The notes beneath the pieces are model-generated. The model ran no database searches, was not told where the DNA came from, and was given only the letters and a program-made list of their open reading frames with translations. A program made the translations under genes and the position numbers. Below are positions 9,454 through 17,412 of a DNA stretch of 64,000 nt, piece after piece. Source of the DNA: Chloroflexi bacterium CFX4 (lineage in GTDB: Bacteria > Chloroflexota > Anaerolineae > Aggregatilineales > UBA2796); the NCBI GenBank assembly GCA_021404685.1, contig QWHC01000002.1, forward strand, positions 1-64,000, written 5' to 3'. How positions within the stretch are numbered: the first letter of the stretch is position 1; each line of letters begins with the position of its first letter.

Positions 9454-9632
9454 CTTTCTTACGAAACGTTAGCGCTGTTCTTGTCTGTTTCCTACACAAA
9501 TCGCGTATACCTATAGTTAGGTCAAAGCGCTGAGGCTTGTCGGTGCAGGCACACAAACAGCGCCCACTAGATAAGATATGCCCACTTGCCTCAGCCTTAC
9601 ACTAAATCGTTAAGGAGTGGAGGTACATCACC

Positions 9633-10112
9633 ATGTCTCTGATGCGTCGTGATTACAATCCTTTTGAGGAGATGGATCGGATGATGGATCGGATGCGCTC
9701 CATGATGAACGCGCTGATGCCCATCACGTGGGAGACGCCGCGCACCAATGATGCTAGCCCGCTTGCCGTGGATGTCTCCAGTGATGAACACACCATCACC
9801 GTCCGAACGGCATTGCCCGGCTTCAAGCTGGATGAGATTGACGTAAATGTGCAAGGCAATCTGCTCACCATCACCGCCGAGACCAAAGCAGAGCGCGAGG
9901 ATAAGCAGGCGAATTGGCACATTCGCGAAATGCGCTATGGCAAGTTTGCGCGCACTGTGGCGTTGCCGGAAGAAGTTGCCACTGATAAGGCAAACGCAAC
10001 GCTTGAAGATGGTATCTTGACGGTCAAGCTGCCCAAGCAGAAGCCAAGCCCGATCCAGAAGATCGCCGTCACCATGAAGAACCTGCTCGGCGGCGGCAAG
10101 AAAAGCGAATAA
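9633..10112 (+). CDS. Small heat shock protein Hsp20
   Basis: A 159-residue alpha-crystallin chaperone that holds unfolding proteins. The N-terminus is rich in Met and Arg (residues 1-35). The alpha-crystallin domain covers about 45-140, with the ALPGFKLDEIDVNVQGNLLTI segment shortened here to its core ALPGF and GILTVKLPK near its end. The start follows AAGGAGTGGAGG. A strong terminator follows. No CIRCE element was seen in the 179 bases upstream. Confidence 0.93.
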   Translation: MSLMRRDYNPFEEMDRMMDRMRSMMNALMPITWETPRTNDASPLAVDVSSDEHTITVRTALPGFKLDEIDVNVQGNLLTITAETKAEREDKQANWHIREMRYGKFARTVALPEEVATDKANATLEDGILTVKLPKQKPSPIQKIAVTMKNLLGGGKKSE

Positions 10113-10123
10113 CGCACCACACA

Positions 10124-10152
10124 CAAGGGTCGCTTGGCGACCCTTGTTTTTT
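10124..10152 (+). terminator. Intrinsic terminator of hsp20
   Basis: A perfect 10-bp stem (CAAGGGTCGC with GCGACCCTTG) with a 3-base loop, followed by six T. It acts on plus-strand transcripts. The convergent priA gene ends 8 bases later but has no T run on its own side. Confidence 0.9.
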
Positions 10153-10159
10153 CCCGCTG

Positions 10160-12625
10160 CTAGAGCGTATCGGTTGGGTCAACATCCACGACCCAATGCG
10201 TGGCAGGGTCGCCGACCAAGCGCGCTGGTTCGGTGGTGCGCGCCAGGATGTGCCAATAGTAGATGCCGTCCAGCTTGCCAAAGTGCGCTGTGGTCGGTCC
10301 GATCAGGCGTGTGGCGCTCAAATCCTCTGCTGCAATGTGGGCGCGCAGGGCTGCCGCTGCCGCTTCTGCCTCGCGCTGCGCCTGAGCATGGCTAGGCGCG
10401 CTGAATAACAAGCGCACTAAACGCTTATAGGGTGGATAATCCAGCAGGCGGCGGTAGTCTAGCTCGCGGGCGTAGAACGTCTCGTAGTCGTGGTGCGCTG
10501 CCGCCTGAATGGCGTAATGATCGGGCTGATAGGTCTGCAAGATGACTTTGCCGCCGCGCCAACCACGTCCGGCGCGCCCGGCAGCTTGCGTCAGCAGTTG
10601 GAAGGTGCGCTCAGCGGCGCGGTAATCAGGCAAGCTGAGCGCTGTCTCCGCCAACATCACACCGACCAGCGTCACACGCGGCAGATCGAGTCCCTTCACG
10701 ATCATCTGTGTGCCGACCAGCACATCTGCCTCGCCAGCGGCAAAGCGCGCCCAGATTGCCTCATGCGCGCCGCGCTTATGCGCCGTATCCCGATCCCAAC
10801 GCAACACACGCGCTCCCGCAAATTCGCCCTCAACCGCCTCGACCACGCTGGCGGTGCCTGCGCCAAAGAAGCGAATACGGTTGCTATTACAGTGTGGGCA
10901 GCGTTTGGGCGGCTCAGCGTGATGCCCGCAATAGTGGCAGATGAGCTGCCCGCTCTCGCCGCGCTTGTGGAAGGTGAGCGGAATATCGCACTCAGGGCAG
11001 CGCGCCACATAGCCGCACGCACGGCACAGCACAAAGGTTGCCGCGCCACGCCGATTGAGGAACAAGAGCGCTTGTTCGCCGCGCTCAAGCGTTTCGCGCA
11101 GGGCAAGGCGCAGCGCTGTGCTGAACATGCTGCGGTTGCCAACGCGCAGTTCCTCGCGCATATCCACAAGGCTGACGGGCGGCAGCGGCGCGGCGATTGC
11201 CGTCTCGGAGTCGCTGCGCGGCACGATCACGCGGCTCGGCAGGTGCAGGTAGGTGAGATCGCCGCGTCGGGCGCGGAAAGTCGTCACCACATCCGGCGTG
11301 GCAGAGCCGAGAATCACAACGCCTTTGTGCAGGCGCATCAGGGCGATGGCTGCCTCACGCGCATGATAGTAAGGCGGCGGCAACGGCGGCGATTGTTTGT
11401 AGCTATCGTCGTGTTCTTCGTCCAGCACGATCACACCTAAATCGGGCAGCGGTGTGAACAGCGCTGAGCGCGCACCGATCACAATGCGGATTTCGCCGTT
11501 GCGCGCACGCCGCCATGTGTCGTACTGTTCGCCGTCAGTCAGGGCGCTGTGAACAACGGCAACCTGCCCTTGAAAGCGTGCGGCAAAACGGCTAACAGTC
11601 TGTGCCACCAGCGAGATTTCCGGCACCAACACCAGTGCTTGCCTGCCTTGCGCCAGTGCGTGTTCAATGGCGCACAGGTATATCTCGGTTTTGCCCGCAC
11701 CGGTCACGCCATGCAGCAGGAACGTGCCACCTTCGGCATCTTGCGCGGCGCGGATCGTTTGCCAGCAGGCGGCTTGTTCGGCGGTGAGCGTTGGTATTGG
11801 CTGTGGTGGATAGTGGCGGGCTGCCAACGGATCGCGGTAGCGCGCTTCCTCGCTGATCTCGATCAATTCTTTGGCGGCAAGTTGGCGCAGCGCGTGCAGG
11901 CTTGCCCCTGAGTCGCGGGCGAGATCGCTCAGGTCAAGTTCGCCGCCTTGCTCCGCCAGCACCAAGAGCGCTGCTGCCTGCTTGGGGCTGCGCGCCATGC
12001 CTTGTGCTATCTCAGGGGCGCGCTCAGGGCTGATCAGCAGGCGTGCCACGCGCACCGTGCGCGCTTCTGCGTCCGGCTCGGGCAGGATCGGCTCGCTGAG
12101 CAAGCGCCCGTTGGCAAGCAGCGGGCGAATTGCCTCTCGCCACGAACGGTTTGGCAAAGCGCGGTCAAGCTGTTTGGCGGTCAGCGCGCCGCGTTTGCAG
12201 AGCAGGGCGATCACTTGCGCGCTGAGCGTCTCGCCTTCGGGCGGGCATTCACTTTCAGGGTCGGCAAGGCGGTAACGCACGCCGCCGCGCTTGGCAATGC
12301 CGGGCGGCAGCATCAGCCACAGGCAGTTGGCAAGCGGGCTGAGGGTATGCTCGGACAGCCAGCGCGCAAAAGCGATCTGGGTTGGCGTAACGACAGGCTC
12401 AGCGCTGATGATCTCCTGAATCGGCTTTGGGCGCTGCACAGGGCTTTGATCTTCAAGGGCTAAGACAATGCCTTGTGATAAGCCCGTGCGGAAGCTGACT
12501 TGTACCAATTGCCCAACCTGCACAGGCAAATCATCTGGCACGGCGTAGTGAAAGGTGCGCCGCACATTTGCCTGATAAACAGCAAGTTCCGCATAGAGGC
12601 TAGGTAAATCGGTTGCCTGTGACAT
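10160..12625 (-). CDS. priA: Primosomal protein N' (replication restart helicase)
   Basis: An 821-residue PriA, close to the usual family length. The N-terminal 3'-OH DNA-binding domain (1-110) begins VYQANVRRTFHYAVP. Then come the helicase Walker A (GVTGAGKT at 306-313), the DEEHD box, and the Cys-rich zinc module (CRACGYVARCPEC and CHYCGH, then CPHC). It reloads the replicative helicase at collapsed forks. The start ATG has no ribosome site; instead TATACT lies 6 bases upstream, so the mRNA is probably leaderless. Confidence 0.95.
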   Translation of the reverse strand: MSQATDLPSLYAELAVYQANVRRTFHYAVPDDLPVQVGQLVQVSFRTGLSQGIVLALEDQSPVQRPKPIQEIISAEPVVTPTQIAFARWLSEHTLSPLANCLWLMLPPGIAKRGGVRYRLADPESECPPEGETLSAQVIALLCKRGALTAKQLDRALPNRSWREAIRPLLANGRLLSEPILPEPDAEARTVRVARLLISPERAPEIAQGMARSPKQAAALLVLAEQGGELDLSDLARDSGASLHALRQLAAKELIEISEEARYRDPLAARHYPPQPIPTLTAEQAACWQTIRAAQDAEGGTFLLHGVTGAGKTEIYLCAIEHALAQGRQALVLVPEISLVAQTVSRFAARFQGQVAVVHSALTDGEQYDTWRRARNGEIRIVIGARSALFTPLPDLGVIVLDEEHDDSYKQSPPLPPPYYHAREAAIALMRLHKGVVILGSATPDVVTTFRARRGDLTYLHLPSRVIVPRSDSETAIAAPLPPVSLVDMREELRVGNRSMFSTALRLALRETLERGEQALLFLNRRGAATFVLCRACGYVARCPECDIPLTFHKRGESGQLICHYCGHHAEPPKRCPHCNSNRIRFFGAGTASVVEAVEGEFAGARVLRWDRDTAHKRGAHEAIWARFAAGEADVLVGTQMIVKGLDLPRVTLVGVMLAETALSLPDYRAAERTFQLLTQAAGRAGRGWRGGKVILQTYQPDHYAIQAAAHHDYETFYARELDYRRLLDYPPYKRLVRLLFSAPSHAQAQREAEAAAAALRAHIAAEDLSATRLIGPTTAHFGKLDGIYYWHILARTTEPARLVGDPATHWVVDVDPTDTL

Positions 12626-12631
12626 GTTTTA

Positions 12632-12637
12632 AGTATA
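12632..12637 (-). promoter_or_regulatory. Extended -10 of priA giving a leaderless mRNA
   Basis: Reading the minus strand, TGTGGTATACT is followed by only six bases (TAAAAC) and then the ATG of priA. This places the transcription start at or next to the A of the start codon. Confidence 0.6.
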
Positions 12638-12692
12638 CCACAGAACAAACGTGCCACAGCTTTCCACAAATTATCTTCCAATCAGATACCAC

Positions 12693-12713
12693 TTTGCGAT
12701 AAACAATCGCAAA
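12693..12713. promoter_or_regulatory. Palindrome between priA and the histidine kinase
   Basis: Perfect 8-bp arms TTTGCGAT and ATCGCAAA with a 5-base spacer. It overlaps the -35 region expected for the histidine kinase promoter and lies about 68 bases upstream of priA, so it may be an operator for either gene. Confidence 0.4.
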
Positions 12714-12719
12714 ATTCGC

Positions 12720-12728
12720 TGGTACACT
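12720..12728 (+). promoter_or_regulatory. Extended -10 upstream of the histidine kinase
   Basis: TGGTACACT is an extended -10 element. Six bases after it comes an ATG (12735), the same geometry as for priA on the other strand. Confidence 0.5.
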
Positions 12729-12734
12729 CTAAGC

Positions 12735-12803
12735 ATGGTGGCAGTGTGTGCCGCTCTTCCCTACAGCCGTTCGTGGATAGCAAGAGACAATACCGACCTA
12801 TGA
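12735..12803 (+). CDS. 22-codon upstream frame, probably leaderless
   Basis: An ATG six bases after the extended -10 opens a 22-codon frame whose TGA overlaps the ATG of the histidine kinase as ATGA. It has no ribosome site, and the kinase start has only a weak one, so ribosomes may load on the leaderless ATG and restart at the kinase. The peptide, beginning MVAVCAALPYS, resembles no family I know. Confidence 0.4.
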   Translation: MVAVCAALPYSRSWIARDNTDL

Positions 12804-14545
12804 GCGAGATTCCTAGCACCAAACGCTTAAATGGCTTCCAGGAAGTGGCGCGTCTGTGGGCTTGGTTGCTGCACACACCTTACCAAGTGCCGCAGCGCAT
12901 ATGGCAGGGGCGCTTTTTGGCAGCTAGCCTGCTCTTTGCCATCACGTTCAGCATCTATGCGCTTTTGCTGCCTTTGAGTGAATCATTCAAGCCCTTTGGT
13001 GAAAATTACACGTTGTGCTTGGCGCTCAGCATGTGCGGCTTTTTGGTTGCTTACGCCTTGAATCGCCACGGCTACTATAGCGTTGCCACCAACGTCACAC
13101 TGCTAAACTTCAGCCTGAACACCTTCCTTGCTGCGATCATTGGTGGGTATGAGATGCAGTCGCTGTTCCTGATTTATTTGCTCATCCCCATTTTGCTAAG
13201 CAGCGTTTTGGTCAGTTTTGCTCAGGCTGTCATTGTCTACGCGCTTATTATGGCAGGTTTTTGTGGGCTGCTGCTCTCAACATTGGGAGAGCAATCGCTC
13301 ACACCGCACATCGCGATGATAGTGGGCATTGTGGGCATGATCACGCTGCTGATGATCTATTATCGCAACAATGTTGAGCAAATTCGCCAAAGCAACCTGA
13401 TCGAGAGCGAAGAACGCTACCGCAGCCTAGTGGAAGTCTGCCCGGATGCGATTGTCGTCGTGGCAGAGGGCAAGTTTGTGTATGTGAATCCGTCTGCCAT
13501 AACGCTCTTTGGCGCACACAGCGCAGATGATCTGCTTGGCAAATATGCCATTGAGTTTATTGACCCTGCCTATCGGCGCGATGTTTCGGAAAGCCTGCTG
13601 CGCCCACGCGATGATCGCCCGTTGGAGCAGCGCATCACCCGTTTAGATGGCGTGGCACGCGCCGTTGAGGTCATTGGTTCTGCCATCCTCTATGAAGGCA
13701 AGCGCGCACGGCAATCCGTCATCCGCGATATTACCGAGCGCCAAAGGGCGCACCAACAGGCGATGGAACTGACCCTAGAGCGTGAAAAAATCCGCCTCTT
13801 GGAACAGTTCATCAGCGATACCTCACACGATCTTCGCACACCGATCAGCACCTTAAGCACGGTTGCCTATCTTTTTGAGAAGCTGAGCGATAAGATCAGC
13901 GAGCAGGCACACCACCACAACGCGCCCGATCAACAGGCATTGGAACGCTCTTTGCAGCAGCTCCGTGAGCGCGCTCAGAGCCTACGCAGCACGGTACAGC
14001 GCCTTGCGCGCATTGTGGAAGGCATGTTTGATATGGCACGCCTTGATGGGCTGACCGCGTTTACGCTAACGCGCCTGGATTTGAACAGCGTGGTGAAGCG
14101 CACCTTAGAGCCATATCTTGCCGACGCAACACAGCTTGGCTGCACGCTAACGCTCACCCTAAGCAACGACAATCCGCACGCCTTTTTGAACGAGATGGAA
14201 TTTAGCCGTGTGCTGCAAAACTTGGTTGAAAACGCCCTGCAATACACGCCGAACGGCGGCACAGTGACCATGCGTACTTATGTTGCTAACCAAGAGGCAG
14301 TTTTTGAAGTGCGCGACAGTGGAATCGGCATCGCCGTGGACGAACTACCGCACATCTTCGAGCGTTTCTACCGCACCGATAAGGCGCGCTCCACACATAC
14401 AGGCGGTGCAGGGCTGGGCTTGGCGATCACCAAAAAGATCGTAGAAGCGCATCGTGGGCGCATCACGGTAGCTAGCCAGCCTGATCAAGGCACGACCTTT
14501 TGTGTGTATCTACCGCTGGTTGGGCAAGCGCCACTGACTGGGTGA
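12800..14545 (+). CDS. PAS-domain sensor histidine kinase
   Basis: A 581-residue kinase. Six hydrophobic helices (about 33-195) form the sensor. A PAS domain follows (about 210-320, SEERYRSLVEVCPDAIVVV). The HisKA domain carries H343 in SDTSHDLRTPIS. The HATPase domain has an N box (ENALQYTP), G1 (DSGIGI), F box (ERFYR) and G2 (GGAGLGLAI). The input signal is not known. No response regulator lies next to it. The ATG at 12800 overlaps the stop of the short upstream frame; a GTG at 12746 would give 18 more residues but lacks a ribosome site. Confidence 0.9.
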   Translation: MSEIPSTKRLNGFQEVARLWAWLLHTPYQVPQRIWQGRFLAASLLFAITFSIYALLLPLSESFKPFGENYTLCLALSMCGFLVAYALNRHGYYSVATNVTLLNFSLNTFLAAIIGGYEMQSLFLIYLLIPILLSSVLVSFAQAVIVYALIMAGFCGLLLSTLGEQSLTPHIAMIVGIVGMITLLMIYYRNNVEQIRQSNLIESEERYRSLVEVCPDAIVVVAEGKFVYVNPSAITLFGAHSADDLLGKYAIEFIDPAYRRDVSESLLRPRDDRPLEQRITRLDGVARAVEVIGSAILYEGKRARQSVIRDITERQRAHQQAMELTLEREKIRLLEQFISDTSHDLRTPISTLSTVAYLFEKLSDKISEQAHHHNAPDQQALERSLQQLRERAQSLRSTVQRLARIVEGMFDMARLDGLTAFTLTRLDLNSVVKRTLEPYLADATQLGCTLTLTLSNDNPHAFLNEMEFSRVLQNLVENALQYTPNGGTVTMRTYVANQEAVFEVRDSGIGIAVDELPHIFERFYRTDKARSTHTGGAGLGLAITKKIVEAHRGRITVASQPDQGTTFCVYLPLVGQAPLTG

Positions 14546-14824
14546 GCGCCGCCAACGCTAACAGCACCGCATCGTAGTTCACGCGCCAACCGACAAAATC
14601 TCGCCATGCTTGATCACGGTCAGGCTTCACAGGGACGCCCAGTGCTACGAATTGATCGTAGACTTCGTCAAACTCTGTGCGCTGAATGCTGAAATGAACA
14701 TATAGCCGATCAGGATGTAGAGCAGCATCACCACTGCTGTCAGGAGCAACGTCAAGGGCGCGTAATTGCCGCGCCGAACAGGATGGCGAGGCGCTGCAAA
14801 AACGCATTTTTCCAGCAGGATCAC
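14541..14824 (-). pseudogene. Frameshifted remnant of a membrane protein
   Basis: Two adjoining minus-strand frames make one protein-like sequence. The first runs from a GTG at 14824 and encodes a membrane helix (LTLLLTAVVMLLYILIGYMF). After about 14675 the meaning passes to another frame, which reads FDEVYDQFVALGVPVKPDRD and then WRDFVGWRVNYDAVLLALA. The second part resembles the C-terminus I remember from bacterial two-pore-domain potassium channel proteins. The N-terminal pore part is absent and the end is lost in the 3' end of the histidine kinase. It follows the methyltransferase stop by a few bases. Confidence 0.55.
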
Positions 14825-14833
14825 AGCGTTTGC

Positions 14834-15628
14834 TCACGTTACCTTATGCCCTGCCAACGCAATCAGGCGCGGGCTGCCCTCGCCAAACGGCGCGCCATCA
14901 TAGTCACCAAATTGCTCAAGGCGCGCCAATCCGCATAGCTCTAAGAGCAGGTCTAGCTCCGACGGGAAAACATAGCGCAGCGTGAGCGGCGCCACGGTGC
15001 GGCGCAGCAGGCTATCCGCGCCGATTTCATCGTAAATCCATGTGATGTGCTGAATTTGTGCAGCGCGGTGCAAGGTGCTGACGGATTGCTGCATCACATA
15101 ATTGCCGCTCTCAGGCTCTACAAACGCACGCTCCAGCGTTACGGCGCTATCGTCTTGTGTGGCGAATGCCTCAGCCGCGTTGGGCAAATCGAAGGCGATC
15201 ACGCCGTCAGGCGCAAGGCAGGCGGCAAGCCGCGCCAGCACTTGGCGTTGCGTTTGCGGCGTATGGAAGTGCATAAAGGCATTGTAGGGCAGCAAGATCA
15301 GCTTGTAGCGCGTTGTGAAGGCATAATCAAGCGCATCGCCTTGAAAGAAGGTCGCAAAGCCGCGCAGATCAGCGCGTCCGCGCAGTTTGCGCTCAGCGCG
15401 CTCCAGCATGGCACGCGAGTGATCGAGTCCATGCACCGTATAGCCTTCCGCCGCCAGGTGAAAGGTAACGCGCCCTGTGCCGCAGCCAATATCAAGGATC
15501 GGATCGCCGTGATCTTCCGCCAGAGTGCTGTAGAAAGGCAGATCGTCGAGCATCTGCTCATTCTCGGCGTCGTAATAGCGTGCGATGGTGTTGTAGAAGG
15601 CGGCGGAATGTCCGAGCGGCTGGCTCAT
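14834..15628 (-). CDS. SAM-dependent methyltransferase
   Basis: A 264-residue class I methyltransferase. The SAM-binding motif I is ILDIGCGTGRVTFHLA (about 44-59) and motif II is VHGLDHS. Residues around LILLPYNAFMHF form the post-III region. The substrate is not known. Its ATG overlaps the TGA of galE as ATGA, so translation is coupled to galE. Confidence 0.85.
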   Translation of the reverse strand: MSQPLGHSAAFYNTIARYYDAENEQMLDDLPFYSTLAEDHGDPILDIGCGTGRVTFHLAAEGYTVHGLDHSRAMLERAERKLRGRADLRGFATFFQGDALDYAFTTRYKLILLPYNAFMHFHTPQTQRQVLARLAACLAPDGVIAFDLPNAAEAFATQDDSAVTLERAFVEPESGNYVMQQSVSTLHRAAQIQHITWIYDEIGADSLLRRTVAPLTLRYVFPSELDLLLELCGLARLEQFGDYDGAPFGEGSPRLIALAGHKVT

Positions 15629-16629
15629 GCGTCTTGCTCCAAATAGCCGTGCGGATGGGTGCGGTGCCACGCCCACGCTGAGGCGATAATGTCGTGCAGC
15701 GCTGGGTAGCGCGGCTGCCAGCCGAGTTCGTCGTTGATTTTCTCCGCAGAGGCAACTAAGGTTGGGCTATCGCCGGGGCGCCGCGCCGACTCAACGGCGG
15801 GAATCGGGTGACCCGTCACTTCACGCGCCGCCTGAATCACCTCGCGCACACTGTAGCCCTGCCCGTTACCGATGTTATAGGTCATGGCGAGGCGATCATC
15901 AATGGCAGCCACTGCCAAAACGTGCGCGCTGGCAAGGTCTTCCACATGCACATAATCGCGGATGCAAGTGCCATCGTGCGTTGGGTAATCCGTGCCGAAA
16001 ATGCCGATGTGTTGGCGCTGACCAAGCGGCACTTGCAGCGTAAGCGGAATCAGGTGCGTCTCAGGTTGGTGTGCTTCGCCGCGCACGGCACGCTCATGCT
16101 CATCCAGCGATGCGCCGCACGCATTAAAGTAGCGCAGCACGCAGTAGCGCAAGCCTTCCCGCTGGTGATACCAACGGATCATCTGCTCGATCATGAGCTT
16201 TGTCTCGCCGTAAACGTTAGCGGGCGCGTAGGGATCATCTTCGTTGAGCGCGGCGTTCTTGCTGGCATAGACTGCCGCTGTTGACGAAAAGACGAGGCGC
16301 TTCACGTTATGCGCGATCATCGCATCGAGCAGGGTTTGGCTGTAGGTAACGTTGTTGCGGAAATACAAGCCGGGCTTCTGCATACTCTCGCCCGCCTCAA
16401 TGAGCGCGGCAAAGTGCGCCACGGCGTCGAAGCCGCCCATTTGGAAAAGCGTATCCAGTGCGGCGCGGTCGCGCAGGTCGCCCTGCACAAAGGCAGCCTC
16501 CAGCGGCACGGCAGCGCGATAGCCACGCGAGAGGTTATCGAACACCGTGACGCGATGTCCGGCGCGGATGAAGGCGGCGGCTGTTGTCGAGCCGATGTAG
16601 CCGGCGCCGCCCGTAACAAGAATGTGCAT
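15625..16629 (-). CDS. galE: UDP-glucose 4-epimerase
   Basis: A 334-residue extended SDR enzyme that interconverts UDP-glucose and UDP-galactose. NAD binds at the N-terminal TGGAGYIGS. The catalytic set is the Ser/Thr of FSSTAAVY and Y-x3-K in VYGETKLMIEQ. The C-terminal segment RRPGDSPTLVAS is typical of GalE. It lies between the phospholipase-like gene and the methyltransferase on one strand. It can feed the UDP-sugar pool used by the UDP-glucose dehydrogenase at 53 kb. Confidence 0.94.
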   Translation of the reverse strand: MHILVTGGAGYIGSTTAAAFIRAGHRVTVFDNLSRGYRAAVPLEAAFVQGDLRDRAALDTLFQMGGFDAVAHFAALIEAGESMQKPGLYFRNNVTYSQTLLDAMIAHNVKRLVFSSTAAVYASKNAALNEDDPYAPANVYGETKLMIEQMIRWYHQREGLRYCVLRYFNACGASLDEHERAVRGEAHQPETHLIPLTLQVPLGQRQHIGIFGTDYPTHDGTCIRDYVHVEDLASAHVLAVAAIDDRLAMTYNIGNGQGYSVREVIQAAREVTGHPIPAVESARRPGDSPTLVASAEKINDELGWQPRYPALHDIIASAWAWHRTHPHGYLEQDA

Positions 16630-16659
16630 AAGTGGTCTCTTTTCTGTGTGAAGTGCCTT

Positions 16660-17409
16660 CTAGTCCAACTGGTCGGCAAAGTAGGCGCCGACTGTGGCAC
16701 GCACGCTTTCGTACATGGCAAGTTCCACCGCGCTAAGCGTGCTTGGCGGAATATTTTCCCACAGCGGCTGCATGTCTGCCTCATTTTCTAAAAATGCCTG
16801 CATCTGTGCAGCGGACAGCCGAATGCGGCTGCCGAGTATCTCTAGGCTGCGGCTGTGAGCATTCGGCGCAAGCTGATCGGCAACAAGGTCACGCCACGCG
16901 CACAGATCGGCATCTGGTATGAAGGGCAGCCAAGCCTGCGGCGCAGCGCTTTTCAGCGCGGCGTAGTCCCCTTCGGCAAGGCACAGCCGATCACGCGCAT
17001 CAAGGTGGCAAAGCAGCATGTGCAGGAAGATATTCCGCATGACAGGCGTTGCCCATTCTCGGTTGAAGTTGGGCAGCAACATCTCCGTAAACCACGCAGC
17101 GTCCATCGCCAAATGCGCGGCATAGCCTGCCACAAAGGCGCGCTGTGCTGCATCACTGAGGCTGCCACAGCGCAAAGCAGGGAACATCCGCAGCAGCTTT
17201 ACGGCAGGCGGCACGTCCAAGGGCGCGTTGTATTCAAAGAAGTGTGTGAAACCACGCGCCAAGCCTGAAGAAACACGCGCATCTGGCGCAATGCTGCCTA
17301 GCAAAAAAGCGCCCCATGCCTGAGCCAGCGCTTGGTGAACTGGCTCAGGGAAGGCAGGATCGGCAAGTAACCGATCTGCAAGGGCAATGTGCATGAACGG
17401 TGTGGGCAT
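16660..17409 (-). CDS. Zinc-dependent phospholipase C-like protein
   Basis: A 249-residue helical protein of the Zn-dependent PLC family. Likely metal ligands are His in MHIALAD near the start, the Asp in GSIAPDAR, and the HLAMD motif at about 100. Members may cleave phospholipids, but bacterial proteins of this type are mostly uncharacterised. No signal peptide is seen. It begins 3 bases after the stop of the Ser/Thr kinase gene and is probably in its operon. Confidence 0.72.
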   Translation of the reverse strand: MPTPFMHIALADRLLADPAFPEPVHQALAQAWGAFLLGSIAPDARVSSGLARGFTHFFEYNAPLDVPPAVKLLRMFPALRCGSLSDAAQRAFVAGYAAHLAMDAAWFTEMLLPNFNREWATPVMRNIFLHMLLCHLDARDRLCLAEGDYAALKSAAPQAWLPFIPDADLCAWRDLVADQLAPNAHSRSLEILGSRIRLSAAQMQAFLENEADMQPLWENIPPSTLSAVELAMYESVRATVGAYFADQLD

Positions 17410-17412
17410 AAC

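Noticed and set aside
9454..9632. CIRCE or other heat-shock operator before hsp20
   Set aside because: No TTAGCACTC-N9-GAGTGCTAA palindrome or clear -35/-10 pair with proper spacing was found.
10490..11440. 316-codon open frame opposite priA
   Set aside because: It covers the essential PriA helicase and zinc motifs on the other strand and has no motif of its own.
14472..14837. 121-codon minus-strand frame as an intact gene
   Set aside because: Its first part is meaningless while another frame encodes a membrane helix there, and its last part is the shadow of the histidine kinase; a frameshifted remnant explains both.
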